From: Xenoacremonium recifei
Lineage: Eukaryota > Ascomycota > Sordariomycetes > Hypocreales > Nectriaceae
Assembly (NCBI GenBank): GCA_012184525.1
Contig: WOFQ01000005.1
Location: forward strand, 1,165,865 to 1,229,864
Length of the DNA stretch: 64,000 nt
Direction of reading: 5' to 3'
In this document: in pieces, positions 33,971-44,352 of the stretch
Numbering within the stretch: position 1 is the stretch's first letter
How the letters are laid out: each line of letters begins with the position of its first letter
Notes under the pieces: model-generated
The model's input: only the letters and a program-made list of their open reading frames with translations
Told to the model about the DNA's origin: nothing
Databases searched by the model: none
Translations under genes and position numbers: made by a program

Positions 33971-34782
33971 TCATTTGCCGAACAAGCCGCCGAACAGAGA
34001 CCCCCCACCGGCGCCGCCGCCCCCACCGCGGCCGCCGTGCCTCCGGGCCTCGTTCTCGATCCAGTCGACGAGGAACTGGCGGTCGCCGAGGCTCCGGGCG
34101 TCGACGACCTTGGTGGCGGTCTGGGCCTCGCCGGCGTCGAAGCTGAGGAGCGTCGGGAGGGTTGTGATCATGTAGGTCATGGCGGGGTTGGGCGAGGCGG
34201 CCATGATGTCCGGGGCGTCGAACTCGACAGTCGTAAAGGCAACGCCGCCGTGGGCCTCGCCGACGCCGGATTCGACGAGCGAGGTGATCAGAGGAGTGAC
34301 GACGCGGCACGTCGGGCACCAGGAGGCGGTCCAGAGGGTGAGCAGCGGGGTGCGGGCGGCGGTGGAGAGCGAGAGATAGGTGGTGAAGGAGTCGTAGTTG
34401 CGGACGCTGCGATTATCGTCAGCCAGTGGCTTCTAGTCGAGTCGAGTCGGTGTGCGGAGAGACATGGGGCGGGGAGTCGACTTTGACGTCTGCCATGACC
34501 AACGGACCGGGGGGGAGCAACTCACGGCGCGTAAATCTGGTTCTTAGCCTGCCTCGCTGCAGATGTCGACAGCCAAGCAGCGCGTCCAGGTGGTCCCGGT
34601 GACAGCGGCGACAGGGAGGCTGGCCGGGTCAGATGAGCAGCCGCAGCAGCAGCAGGTGAGCCTGCGAGCGAGACCCTGGACGGCACCCCAACAACAAGCG
34701 GGCGCTGCAGCAGACCTAGCGGGGATTTGGAGATGGCGCGGCTGCTCGTTCTCCATCTGCACAGGGCCGCTGGTGCATGCAT
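33971..34782 (-). CDS. Thioredoxin-domain protein with probable mitochondrial presequence
   Basis: Two exons, about 230 residues. The likely start is ATG 34782 (MHAPAALCRWRTSSRAISKS), followed by an Arg/Ser/Ala/Leu-rich, acid-poor stretch to RAAWLSTSAARQAKNQIYAP, a good mitochondrial targeting sequence. An intron (donor GTGAGT near 34526, acceptor CGCAG near 34408) joins VRNYDSFTTYLSLSTAA. The thioredoxin fold has the redox motif WTASWCPTCRVVTPL (CPTC rather than the usual CGPC), then GGVAFTTVEFDAPDI, the cis-proline region TTLPTLLSF and a C-terminal Gly-rich end GGGSLFGGLFGK. CPTC suggests a thioredoxin-like oxidoreductase rather than classical thioredoxin. An alternative upstream start in the same frame lacks ATG support. 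Confidence 0.8.
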
Positions 34783-36166
34783 CCTGCTCGTGTTCCGTTC
34801 TTGTGTCGTGCGTGTGTGTCTCACGCTGTTTGTGTTGTGGGATTGGAGGTGTGCGTGGGCACCGCTGCTGGTTGACGTCAGAGATGGTGTTGAGGTTGGA
34901 GACGGGATGAAAGCTGATGATGTAAGCCGCGACCTCGTGCTCGGAATGCCCAGGGGCCAGGTGCAACAATCAATCTTCAACACCTGACAGTCTGCCTCGA
35001 GTCCAGTCTTTCAGCACGGACAACAACGCTGCACACAAAGAGGCGACCAAAGGAGGAAAACAAGGAGAGAAGAAAACAAAAAACTCCGAGGATGCACCTT
35101 TGAGGCTCTAGCGAACCCTGGCGCGCCATTGCCCTGCACGAGGACCCTGAAAGCGGTGCGACAGGCGTCATCGTACAGCGCGCTACAGGGGGGGCTGACA
35201 GGGGTTTGGCCGTTGTCTTCGGGGCACTGGCGCTAGCACAGACCAGCCTCCCCAGGCCATGTGCTGCCGAGCACTGGCGCTAGGGGCAGTTCAGGCGCTG
35301 GAACCGCAGGTCTCTCCCCACTCCGGGCAGTCCCCTAGACCGAGACTGTCCCCAGTAGGTTGTCTGTCCGTATCTTATCGTCCATCCATACCCCAACCGA
35401 ACTCATGAGGAAGGAGTATTCCAAGTCCTGACCTCCCTCCCTTCCCTTGACCATCCATCTCCTCTCTCCTTTCTCCTTCACCTCCCTCAACATCATCATC
35501 CCTTTCCCTCTCTCCCTCATCTCGGCTGCTGGGAGACAGCCAGATCCTCCCTGCTCCCCCGTGTCCTCCGTTTTGGATATCGTTGGATAGATATACGGAG
35601 TTACGCCATCTCTGCTTTGATCTTGCGGGGCAGCATCTCGAGTATCGCCGCCACGACGTTGAGCAGGTCTCCTCCTTCGACATCGTCTACTCTCCTCCAT
35701 CGCCATTGCCTGACAACTATCGCCAAGCCCGCCAAGGCGCGTTTATTCTGCGTGAGAGAGATCTTTGGAAGGCATAGTCACGTTTGCTGAATCTCGCTTG
35801 AAATCTCGCCATTTAACTTTGCTTCTTTGAGGATTCTACTCCCTCCACTCATCCTTATACCCTCTACGCCACTCCTAGAACATCACGACCATTATTCTCA
35901 ACTCGACGATATATTCTATCGCCATTCTTCAGATTGATCATTCTTGTTCGGCATCGTCTAGATCTCAAATCTGCCGAAGAGACCACCGTCTCCTCTCTCA
36001 TCCACGTCGCATCCTGGCCTCTTCGTTGAGATTGGACCCACGCGCCACACTCTCTCGGATCCGCTTCCCCTCGCACCGCTTTGGCCTGTCCGACGTTTAT
36101 TTGTCCTGAAGATTTCCTCATTGAGGCCTTTGGGGGCTGGGGGAGTCATCAGTCTAGATATCCAAG
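34783..36166. other. Intergenic region and long pyrimidine-rich leader of the MFS gene
   Basis: About 1.4 kb between divergent starts. From 35408 to 36166 I find no ATG on the plus strand, and long C/T-rich tracts occur (35400-35560, 35830-36050). This would suit a long, upstream-ATG-free 5' leader for the MFS gene. Confidence 0.5.
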
Positions 36167-38601
36167 ATGGCATCTAGTAATTCCTCGTCATCCGGCCGCT
36201 CCGGCCTGGCTCGGTTCTTTGGCAAAAGTTCAGAGAAGAGCCCCATTAAGAATGTTAGCAGCGGTATCTCGAAATGGAACATGGGTATTCTCAACGACAG
36301 AGAGACCGTTCAAGTCCCAGGTATGCATCGACTGCTTGGTGCCCCCTCAAAAGATAAAGGATGCTGACCCTCGAGATAGGATCCGTGCTGCTCCTGGCTT
36401 CTCATCGAAATGAGCCTCTTGGTCTTCGAAATGTCCATGCCAGGACATCACACTCTTCCATTCCTGCTGGATTTCCCGTTGACATACCAATGACGCCTGG
36501 CGGAACACGACCTATGCCTGGAACTCCGCCTGCCACAACCCCTGTGGATGAAAACGCGGACAAGAAGAAGACGGATGACGGGGCCATCATCCTGGACCCT
36601 CAACCTGAAGATTCGGCCAACGACCCGCTAAACTGGCCGTCCTGGCGACGAGACTGTGCTCTCCTATCTCTAGGGTTCTACTGCATGATGGGAGGCGGTA
36701 TGACGCCCATCATTGCTGCGGGCTTCACTAATGTTGCTGCCACCTACAACGTTAAGGTCGAGACGGTCTCATTGACTACAGGTCTCTACATGATGGGTAT
36801 GGGAGTCGGCTCTGTGTTTGCCTCTCCCACCGCCATTCTCTACGGAAAACGCCCAGTGTACCTGTGCAGTGCAATTCTCTTCATCGCGACATCGCTCTGG
36901 GCGGCCTGGTCGCCTTCATTCACTTCGTTGCTTGTGGCCCGAGTCTTTCAAGGCATGGCCGTCAGCCCTGTGGAATGCCTCCCCTCTGCAACCATTGCCG
37001 AGATTTTCTTTTTGCATGAGCGAGCTTTCCGAATCGGAATTTACACCTTGCTACTTCTTGGTGGCAAGAATATAGTTCCGCTTGTCAGTGCCGCTATCAT
37101 CGGTCGTTTTGGATGGCGATGGGTCTTTTGGTAAGTCAGGTTCATGAAGGACAACGTTGCTCTGGGATTTCACCACAGCTAACTGGTCCGCAGGATTGTG
37201 GCCATGATCGTTGGCCTTGGCTTTGTGCTACTCTTCTTGTTTGTGCCTGAGACTTTTTGGGACAGATCTCCCATCCCCAAGTCACGCCATCCCTCAAAGA
37301 GGCCCAGCTTTCTCCGTCGGTTCTCTTCACGTGCTGTAGTACCGACGGTTCCGCCGGCTGTACATGACGTGGATATGCCAGCGACACCGATGTCTCGCAG
37401 ATTCCGAGACCCCAACGTCCACGTTGGATTTGCTCCCGAGGTTGGCCCCGACGCTGAGCATGATGCTAAGCAAAGACACCTCCATGTCGGCTTTGCCGCG
37501 ACATCGGATCCGGAGAAGCAACTTGAGACTGCAGATAATGATGCGCCTGAACCGAGTCTGGCAATTGCTGACCGAGAGGTTCCTACGATTAACATTCCTC
37601 AAGAATCCGAAGACAGAATGCCGTCCTTGTCGAGCCATGATGCTGGCTCGCCCCGAGGTAGTCTCTCGGTCTCCATGGATCCTCGCCATTTCAACACCCC
37701 GTACATAAATAGTGCGACTGGAAGCGAGTCCAACGTCAGTGGCTATTTCGGTCAAGGGCCGAATTTGGACAATGAAAAGATCCCTGCCTCAAAACTCAAG
37801 GGACCACCTCGGGTCCAAGCATACACACATAATCTTCGACAACAACCTATGAAGTCGTTTACACAGCAACTCAAGCCCTGGCATGGCCGACTCAACAGCG
37901 ATAATTGGTTGAAGGTGATGGTGCGGCCATTCATTCTCTATGCCTACCCGTCTGTGCTGTGGTCGGCAGTCGTCTATTCATGCTCAATCGGTTGGCTGAT
38001 TGTCATTTCCGAGTCTATCGCCATGATTTACCGCAACTCGGAGACGTACAACTTTACTGCCCTCCAGACTGGCCTCGTGTATGTTTCACCCTTCATCGGC
38101 GGCATTCTTGGCACCGGCGTGGCCGGCAAGGTCAGCGACATTATCGTCAAGGCGATGGCGAAACGCAACGGAGGCCTCTACGAGCCAGAATTCCGACTCA
38201 TCATGGTCATTCCCATCCTCATCACCACATGCGTAGGGCTCATGGGATTCGGATGGTCAGCTGATGAGAGAGATAATTGGATCGTGCCGACAGTCTTCTT
38301 TGGCATCGTTTCGTTTGGATGCTCCCTTGGGTCGACAACTTCGATCACGTTCTGTGTGGACAGTTACCGTCAATATGCGGGGGAGGCACTGGTGACGCTT
38401 AACTTCAGCAAGAACATCTTCCACGGACTTGTCTTCAGCCTCTTCGTGACTGATTGGCTGGCATCCGAGGGCCCGAAGATGGTGTTCATCTGGATTGGTA
38501 TTATTCAGCTGATTCTGCTTATGGGCACCATTCCGATGTACATCTACGGCAAGCGGGCCCGCATGTGGACTGTCCGGAAGAATCTGATGGAGAAGTGGTA
38601 A
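36167..38601 (+). CDS. MFS transporter, DHA1-type drug/polyamine:H+ antiporter family
   Basis: Plasma-membrane transporter of about 770 residues in three exons. Start MASSNSSSSGRSGLARFFGK. Intron 1 at about 36321-36378, intron 2 at about 37132-37194, where FGWRWVFW is joined to IVAMIVGLGF. The hydrophilic N-terminus ends NDPLNWPSWRRD, the DPxNW motif of DHA1 transporters. Helices 1-6 include VFASPTAILYGKRPVYLCSA and LLVARVFQGMAVSPVECLPS. The 6/7 loop is unusually long, about 195 residues, Pro/Ser-rich, with two similar short segments (NVHVGFAPE and LHVGFAATS). The second half holds ALQTGLVYVSPFIGGILGTG, VPTVFFGIVSFGCSLGSTTS and SFTFCVDSYRQYAGEAL-type family text. No lesion. The substrate is unknown; Hol1-like polyamine carriers have a similar plan. 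Confidence 0.88.
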
Positions 38602-39181
38602 CTTACCCCTGGAGTCAAGACCTTGGAATTCTTCGTGTCTTTGCAGGCGTTGGTTCATGGGCGCATGGCTCTAGGGGATTTTGGTTAACGAAGGTGCATT
38701 TTTAGAATGTTGAACAGAGACAGTGTTGCCACGGGGAGGATGACTTCATGAACATAACAGGATAGGGCTCACATTACATTTAGGTTTTGGGATTCAGAAT
38801 CAACAATGGTCTTGCATGAGACGAGGACTACACGAGGATGTCTGGCGCAGGATCGAAACTCAGGGAATTAGGCCTAGGACTTGCATATTTAGAAAGAATA
38901 GGGCCTCTATGAATACAAATACATCCAATCCTCAAGCCAAGCAAGTGTCTGACATTACCCTGGAGTAACAATTGTGACAGTATTTTTACCTATAATCCAC
39001 ACAGTCCCCACCCCCACTATCACAGCGTGACAGACGTCACCAACGCCCATCTGCACAGTATCGCAAATTTATACTCCAAATTTCATGGTCTACATTTCTC
39101 ATATAAAGCCAACCAACATCTCGCGCCTCTCCCCCCCCCTCATATCACACGATCGCAAGACCTCTCATACACAAGCCTAGC
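38602..39181. other. Intergenic region
   Basis: About 580 bases between two plus-strand genes, holding the transporter's 3' UTR and the Elp6 promoter. No supported gene. Confidence 0.45.
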
Positions 39182-40020
39182 ATGTCATCACGCATCCCAC
39201 CCCTCCTCGAGCCACACCTCGCCCTCTCGCCCGCCGCATCCCTCATCCTCCTCACCAGCGTCCTCGGCGCAAGCACCAACTGGCTCGTACTACGTTTCCT
39301 GGCATCGTATCTACAAAACCACAGCGCAGAGGCGAGGGACACGGGTGTGGTGTTGGTGAGTTTTATGCGGGATGGGGGGTTTTGGCGCGAGGGCGGGAGC
39401 AAGATGGTGAGTTTTTTCTCTTCCCTGATAGACATTGACATGGCGGAGATGCGGGAGACTGATGGGGATAGGGGCTGGACTTGGATGCGGCGAAGAGGGC
39501 TGGGAGGTTTGTGTTCGTGGATGGGTTGGCGAGGATAGGCGCGTTGGAGGATGTGAAGAGGGATGTGAGAGTGGCGTTGGGGGAGGTGAAGATGGCGAGG
39601 AAGGTTCTTGTCGTGGATCAGGTGGATGCGGTGCTGGCGGTGACGGGCGAGGAGGTGACGAGTCTGCGCGTGCAGGAGATGCTGTTCGGCTTGCAAGAGG
39701 TATCCCCTTCCCTTCTCCTCTAACCTCCCATGTCCAGACTTCCTGACACTCTCCAGCTTGCACATTCTACGGTTCTTACTCTTGCAGCCGATCATCCTCT
39801 TGTAGCGGCCCAACAAACCGCGCTGGAGCGTGAGCACGCTAACTTGGTGCTCTCGACGGCACATGCGGCAGATAAAGTGCTGGCGTTGAGGATGTTGGAC
39901 ACTGGTACCGCGAGGGATGTGAGCGGGGTGGTTAGAATTACGGGCGGGAAAGAGGACGCTGAGTATTTGTACTATGTGGCAGCGGATGGGAACGTGAGAG
40001 TATTCGAGAGGGGAACATAA
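39182..40020 (+). CDS. elp6: Elongator complex subunit Elp6
   Basis: About 243 residues in three exons, start MSSRIPPLLEPHLALSPAAS. The RecA-like fold without Walker motifs is seen in LTSVLGASTNWLVLRFLASY, VVLVSFMRDGGFWREGGSKM, an intron, then GLDLDAAKRAGRFVFVDGLA and ARKVLVVDQVDAVLAVTG. A second intron (donor GTATCC near 39700) gives LAHSTVLTLAADHPLVAAQQ and ends YYVAADGNVRVFERGT. Elp4-Elp5-Elp6 form a hexameric ring that supports wobble-uridine modification in tRNA by Elongator. SVLGASTNWLV and VSFMRD are the diagnostic stretches. Length and structure are normal. Confidence 0.88.
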
Positions 40021-40511
40021 TCTCTTCACGGGAAATCCTGACGGTTGATACAAAAACACGGGGGGCAGGCTGCTTATAGACGAAAAGGAGTCCACGACTC
40101 GTAATCATAATCACATCCATTGACGAAACTCCAACTGCCTCACGCACACCCCCTCCTTGCCCAAAGTGTCATGTAGAATCAAGATGCCATTTCAGAACCT
40201 CGTAACCGAATCCCTATGGAATCTCAGAACAGCAAAAAGCGTTCCTTTAATTTTTTTTCCTTGCTCAAACATGTAAAACACCATGCCCATGCTCCAGCCG
40301 CCGATTCCCAAACCACCCCCCAACGACAACAACACCCAGCATTCCCCTTCCCCCCTGGCGTCTTCATGCTCATGCAGCGTTGGCGAAGTCGCCCCCGTGT
40401 GCGCACCCATCGATGTGGTTGTCGTCAGGCGTGTTTCGTTATGGCATGCCGCGCGGGAGGGGGGGGTGAAGGCGGCGTGCGTGCGTGTTATCGGTCGAAC
40501 GAGCTGCCAGC
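40021..40511. other. Intergenic region between convergent genes
   Basis: About 490 bases of 3' flanks for Elp6 and RPL37, C-rich near 40290-40350. No supported gene. Confidence 0.45.
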
Positions 40512-41086
40512 TTACGCCTCCTTGGCGGCGCCCCGCGCTCCCTTGGGCTGGCCGGTCTGGAAGCCGTTCTTGAATCGCCGGGAGACGTCCTTCATGTATC
40601 GCATGCGGCCGGTGCCGGTGGTCTTTCTCCGCTTGGCCTTCTCGGACCAGTTGTCTGCCGGTGTGTCAGCATTTCTCTTCCTCTCTCCAGGACGCGAATC
40701 TTCATCGTCGTGATGTCTTGCGCGTCGAGGGAAAACGTACACTTTCGGATCTTAGCAGCAGGGTAGCCGCAAGAGGAGCACTCGTGCTTCTGGACGTGCA
40801 GCGATCGGCGACCTGGAATCAATCCCATCAGCACTTCGTTCTGTCTCAGGCCGTCCCATAATCTCTTCCGCCTCGATAGTATCCTTCCATCTATCCTCTC
40901 CTCCTCCTCGGGGTTGCAGGGCACAAGAAACTAACCGCATCGTCGGCACAGGGTGTGCGTCTTGTTGTGACGCTTACCGAAGCTGGAGGTACCCTTCGCT
41001 GCACGCAGAAATCGTCGTTAGCACACCTCTCATCCTCACGGGTCTCGGAATTGCGCTGGTGGCCACGCGCGGGCAGACGTACTCAT
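40512..41086 (-). CDS. rpl37: 60S ribosomal protein L37 (eL37)
   Basis: Zinc-ribbon large-subunit protein, about 92 residues in four exons. The first exon is only ATG A (41086-41083). An intron with donor GTACGT then gives TKGTSSFGKRHNKTHTLCRRC. After a second intron comes GRRSLHVQKHECSSCGYPAA, completing the CxxC...CxxC zinc site (LCRRC and CSSCG). A third intron (donor GTACGT, acceptor GGCAG) joins KIRKY to NWSEKAKRRKTTGTGRM, and the protein ends GARGAAKEA. The tiny first coding exon is common in fungal ribosomal-protein genes. No lesion. Confidence 0.96.
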
Positions 41087-41777
41087 CTTGGCTGTGGTGT
41101 TTGGGCGGTTAGTTGGATGGCGATCGAGAAATTCTCAATTTGGGAGACCTTTTTTGGTGGAGTGTCAAATTGCTAGCCCTAATCTGCGGGACGAACGACT
41201 TCGCTCGGTGTGTGGGATGTTCCGAGCGGGTCAGGTGACTGCGTTTTGTGGGCGCACCACGTGACTGGGGCTTCGAGGCAGACTGGGACTTCGACTTGCG
41301 CTACGACAGGTTTGGAACATGGGATTGTCGATCTGATTTACTCTGTACTTCCTCTTCCTGATATTCTCCTTGGCCCTATGTAATATAGACGACCTTCCGG
41401 ATCTAAGGTAGAGAAGATTTCAATGACAAGGAAAAATTACCACGGTCAATCTTGAAGCAGTTTCAGCAGAGTCGCCAATTGAGAATCTAAGTTTCACGCT
41501 TCATGTCTCTACAAGACGGAGCTCATCATATAAGTCAACGAAGCAAGATCGAATTTAATCTGTAAGCTTCTGAGTAAGATCTCGTAACCTAGGTATCTCA
41601 AACATTCCTTAAGAAATCCCATCGCGCCTCATTACGCCCCCGGCCCAATACGTTCAAACATCTAGTGACCTTGTTCCATCCAGCCAGTTAAAAAGCAATC
41701 CCAAGTCTTAACAGCCAACCGCAATTCTCCTAGCAAAAAATAAAGTAACTCTTCTTTGAAAGACAAATTCAGTTCGT
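41087..41777. other. Intergenic region
   Basis: About 690 bases with the RPL37 promoter at its left and the 3' flank of the OPT transporter at its right. No supported gene. Confidence 0.45.
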
Positions 41778-44352
41778 TTAATGCCATTCTTTGGGCCCAA
41801 AGGTCTCTCCAGGAGCAACCGTCTTCGAGACGGCCTTGGACAACAGATCCCATGTTTGTAGTGCGCCATTGTTCCCCCACCAGTTGGGGTCCTTCGCGCT
41901 GGTCAGATACAGCGTGAAGAAGATGACGAGGGTCGAGATAATAAGACCGCAGTCTAGGGCTGCGGATGTGACGTAGTTGTACTGCAGCCACCAGCCAGTG
42001 TAGCGTCTTCGAATGAAGAAGTTAAAGATGGTGCCAGCAACACCCCAGCAGAGGTAGATGTAGACGCTTGCGGGTGGCAGCATGTTGGAACCACCAAAGA
42101 TCAGAGGCGTGCTAACGTAGCGCCAGATTGACTTGGGCCACTTGCGCGCAATGAGCCAGGTCAGGATAGGTGTCACAGCGCCCACGAGCCAGAACCACTG
42201 GAGTGACGAGTAGATGGCACCGGGGCTGAAGATGCGGGCAGGGCCAATAGCCCCCCAGATCACAGAAGCCGTGTAAAAGACCCGGCCGCCGGGGCACGTG
42301 TAGTTGTTGGGCTGGTCGAGAGAGCAAACATCAGGGATGTGGCCCAGAGCCCAGTTCATGACGGAGATCTGGATGATCACGGACCAAATCGAGGCAGTGA
42401 GCTGGGAGGCAAACATGACTCGAGGAGGAACCTTCATGTAGTGGCCCAGCTTCAGGTCCTGAGCAAAGTAGAGGGCCTGGCCCATGCAGACGTAGCCGTA
42501 GTTCTTGAACATCATCATGGCCAGCGGGTGTCCGGGCAGCATGTAGCCGACAATGTACTCGGTTAGGACGTTGAGACCGAGCTGGATGTTCGTGACGGCT
42601 TGGATGACTCCAATCGGAATGAGCCAGACGATAGGGATCAGGATGCAGACCACATAAGCCCAGGCAGGGAAACCTGTAGGCCAGCCCTGAATGACTCCGA
42701 AAGAGATGGCGACCATGAGAACGAAGAGGGCTAAAAGTAGAGTTAGCAATTCCCCGGGGACTTGCAGATACTTGACTCGCTATCGACTTACCGGCATACC
42801 ACCAATCCTCAGCATCACGGTACTTCTTCATCAAACGCATGTGCACATCGTCCTCCTGGTGACGCGCAAGCTTGAACTGCTTCCAGATCTCCGATCCATG
42901 GTAAAGAGCGACGTGAATGATGACGGCGCCGATGGCAGCGAAAGACAGGGCGTACGCAAGCGCGAACTGGGTCGGAAGGAAGAGGGGCGAGTATTCCTCA
43001 TAAGCCGTCTGGTTGAAGTTGAGGTTGGCATCCAGGATGCGGGAGACGTCATAGACAGCACCCGTGTTGTCGTACGAGTCGAGAGACTGAACGGGGAAGT
43101 AGTCGGAGTACCAGGTTCCCGTGAAGTGAATGCCCATGGAGATGCAGATGAAGAAGACGAAGATACCCAAGAGCACGTTGGCGATGGCGTGGAAGGGCGG
43201 AATCAGGGGTGACTGCAGGTAGCCGCTGTAGACGGTCCAATCGAAGGACGTCGGCATCAGACCATAACCAGTGTTGCCACCGAATATCTTGTTGATGGTA
43301 ACATTGTGCGGCGCAATCCAGCAGATCCAGGTGAAGTAGGACAGTCCCTTGAAAATCCAACCGGGGAACCAGTACCAGACAAAGCCGGCGCAACCCAGGA
43401 TCAGAAACCACCGATATCGCCCAATCCTCCAGCCGTTCGTCTTAGTCGGGTCCGAGGGCGAGTGGTCGTGCAGCGTGTAGAAGAGCGCGCAGTTGACGAG
43501 GTCGGAGGGCCAGATCATGGCAGCAGGCCAGACCAAGAAACGGCGGGCCAAACCAGCCAGGCCATAACCAGTGCAGAGCGTGGTAACTCCGAAGAGGAGC
43601 TGGAATGCCCAACCAAAGTTCTGGCCGTAAAACACTTGCTGAGCCAGGAGCACATCAGTCGCATAGAGGACACCACCGCCGTAAGCAGCCTAGAACATGA
43701 TTAGAGAGGGATGCCACCAACGCTGAAGATTGACTGGACTCACGTTGGACATGGCAACGATGATGACGTGCTCCTTGTGGTTGAACTTGCCGGGCCTAAG
43801 ATTGAACTTGACGCCGAACAAGTTCCATTCGCGATCTGGCATGATAAGATCCCAACCAAGGCCGAGCGGATAGGCGACCAGTTGCACGACGTAGGTGGTA
43901 ATAGAGACGCTAGGGTTGCGGAGCGAGAAGAGCATGTTAATTCCAGAACCGAGCGTGCAGAGAATGATGCCAATGACCCAGGCGCGGATCGTATTGGCGG
44001 GAACATCGACATCGTAGTTTCGGACGACGGCTCGGACCTGCGCAGGCGAGTCAGTGGACTGATTGATCGAGCGAAACCATCACGAGTGTCGTACCTCCGG
44101 GTACGGGCTGTTGTCCTGCATCAACGCATTCTCAATCTCGATGCCCTTCTCGGCATGGCCCGTCGCGATTGCGGCATCGATGTCGGTGAGCTCGTCGAGC
44201 GGCAGATTAGGATCCAGCTTGTGCGCCTTCTCGAAGGCCTGGAGATTCTCGAGTTTATCGAAGCCCGAGGCCACAGCAGCGCCTTCGAGGGGACCGGGCA
44301 GCGGGATGATGTCCTCGGCCTCGTGGCGCTTGCGGAACATGTGCGGCGCCAT
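41778..44352 (-). CDS. OPT-family oligopeptide transporter
   Basis: Proton-coupled peptide transporter of the plasma membrane, about 790 residues in four exons. The start ATG 44352 gives MAPHMFRKRHEAEDIIPLPG. The cytosolic N-terminus ends with the OPT signature NSPYPEVRAVV, split by an intron near 44100-44040. Membrane segments follow (TIRAWVIGIILCTLGSGINM, VVQLVAYPLGLGWDLI). An intron after IIVAMSN leads to AAYGGGVLYATDVLLAQQVF. The large central exon has FWYWFPGWIFKGL-like helices. A last intron after DWWYA gives ALFVLMVAISFGVIQ, GHPLAMMMFKNYGYVCMGQA and LGHYMKVPPRVMF, the KxPPR motif of peptide-type OPTs. It ends GETFGPKEWH. All expected motifs are present. It probably imports tetra- and pentapeptides or glutathione-type substrates. 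Confidence 0.93.

Noticed and set aside
35583..35777. Possible upstream open frame in the MFS leader
   Set aside because: It begins at TTG, not ATG; no ATG occurs in this leader stretch.
39145..40095. 316-codon minus-strand open frame over the Elp6 gene
   Set aside because: Antisense to Elp6, rich in Pro/His/Ser, no homologous text.
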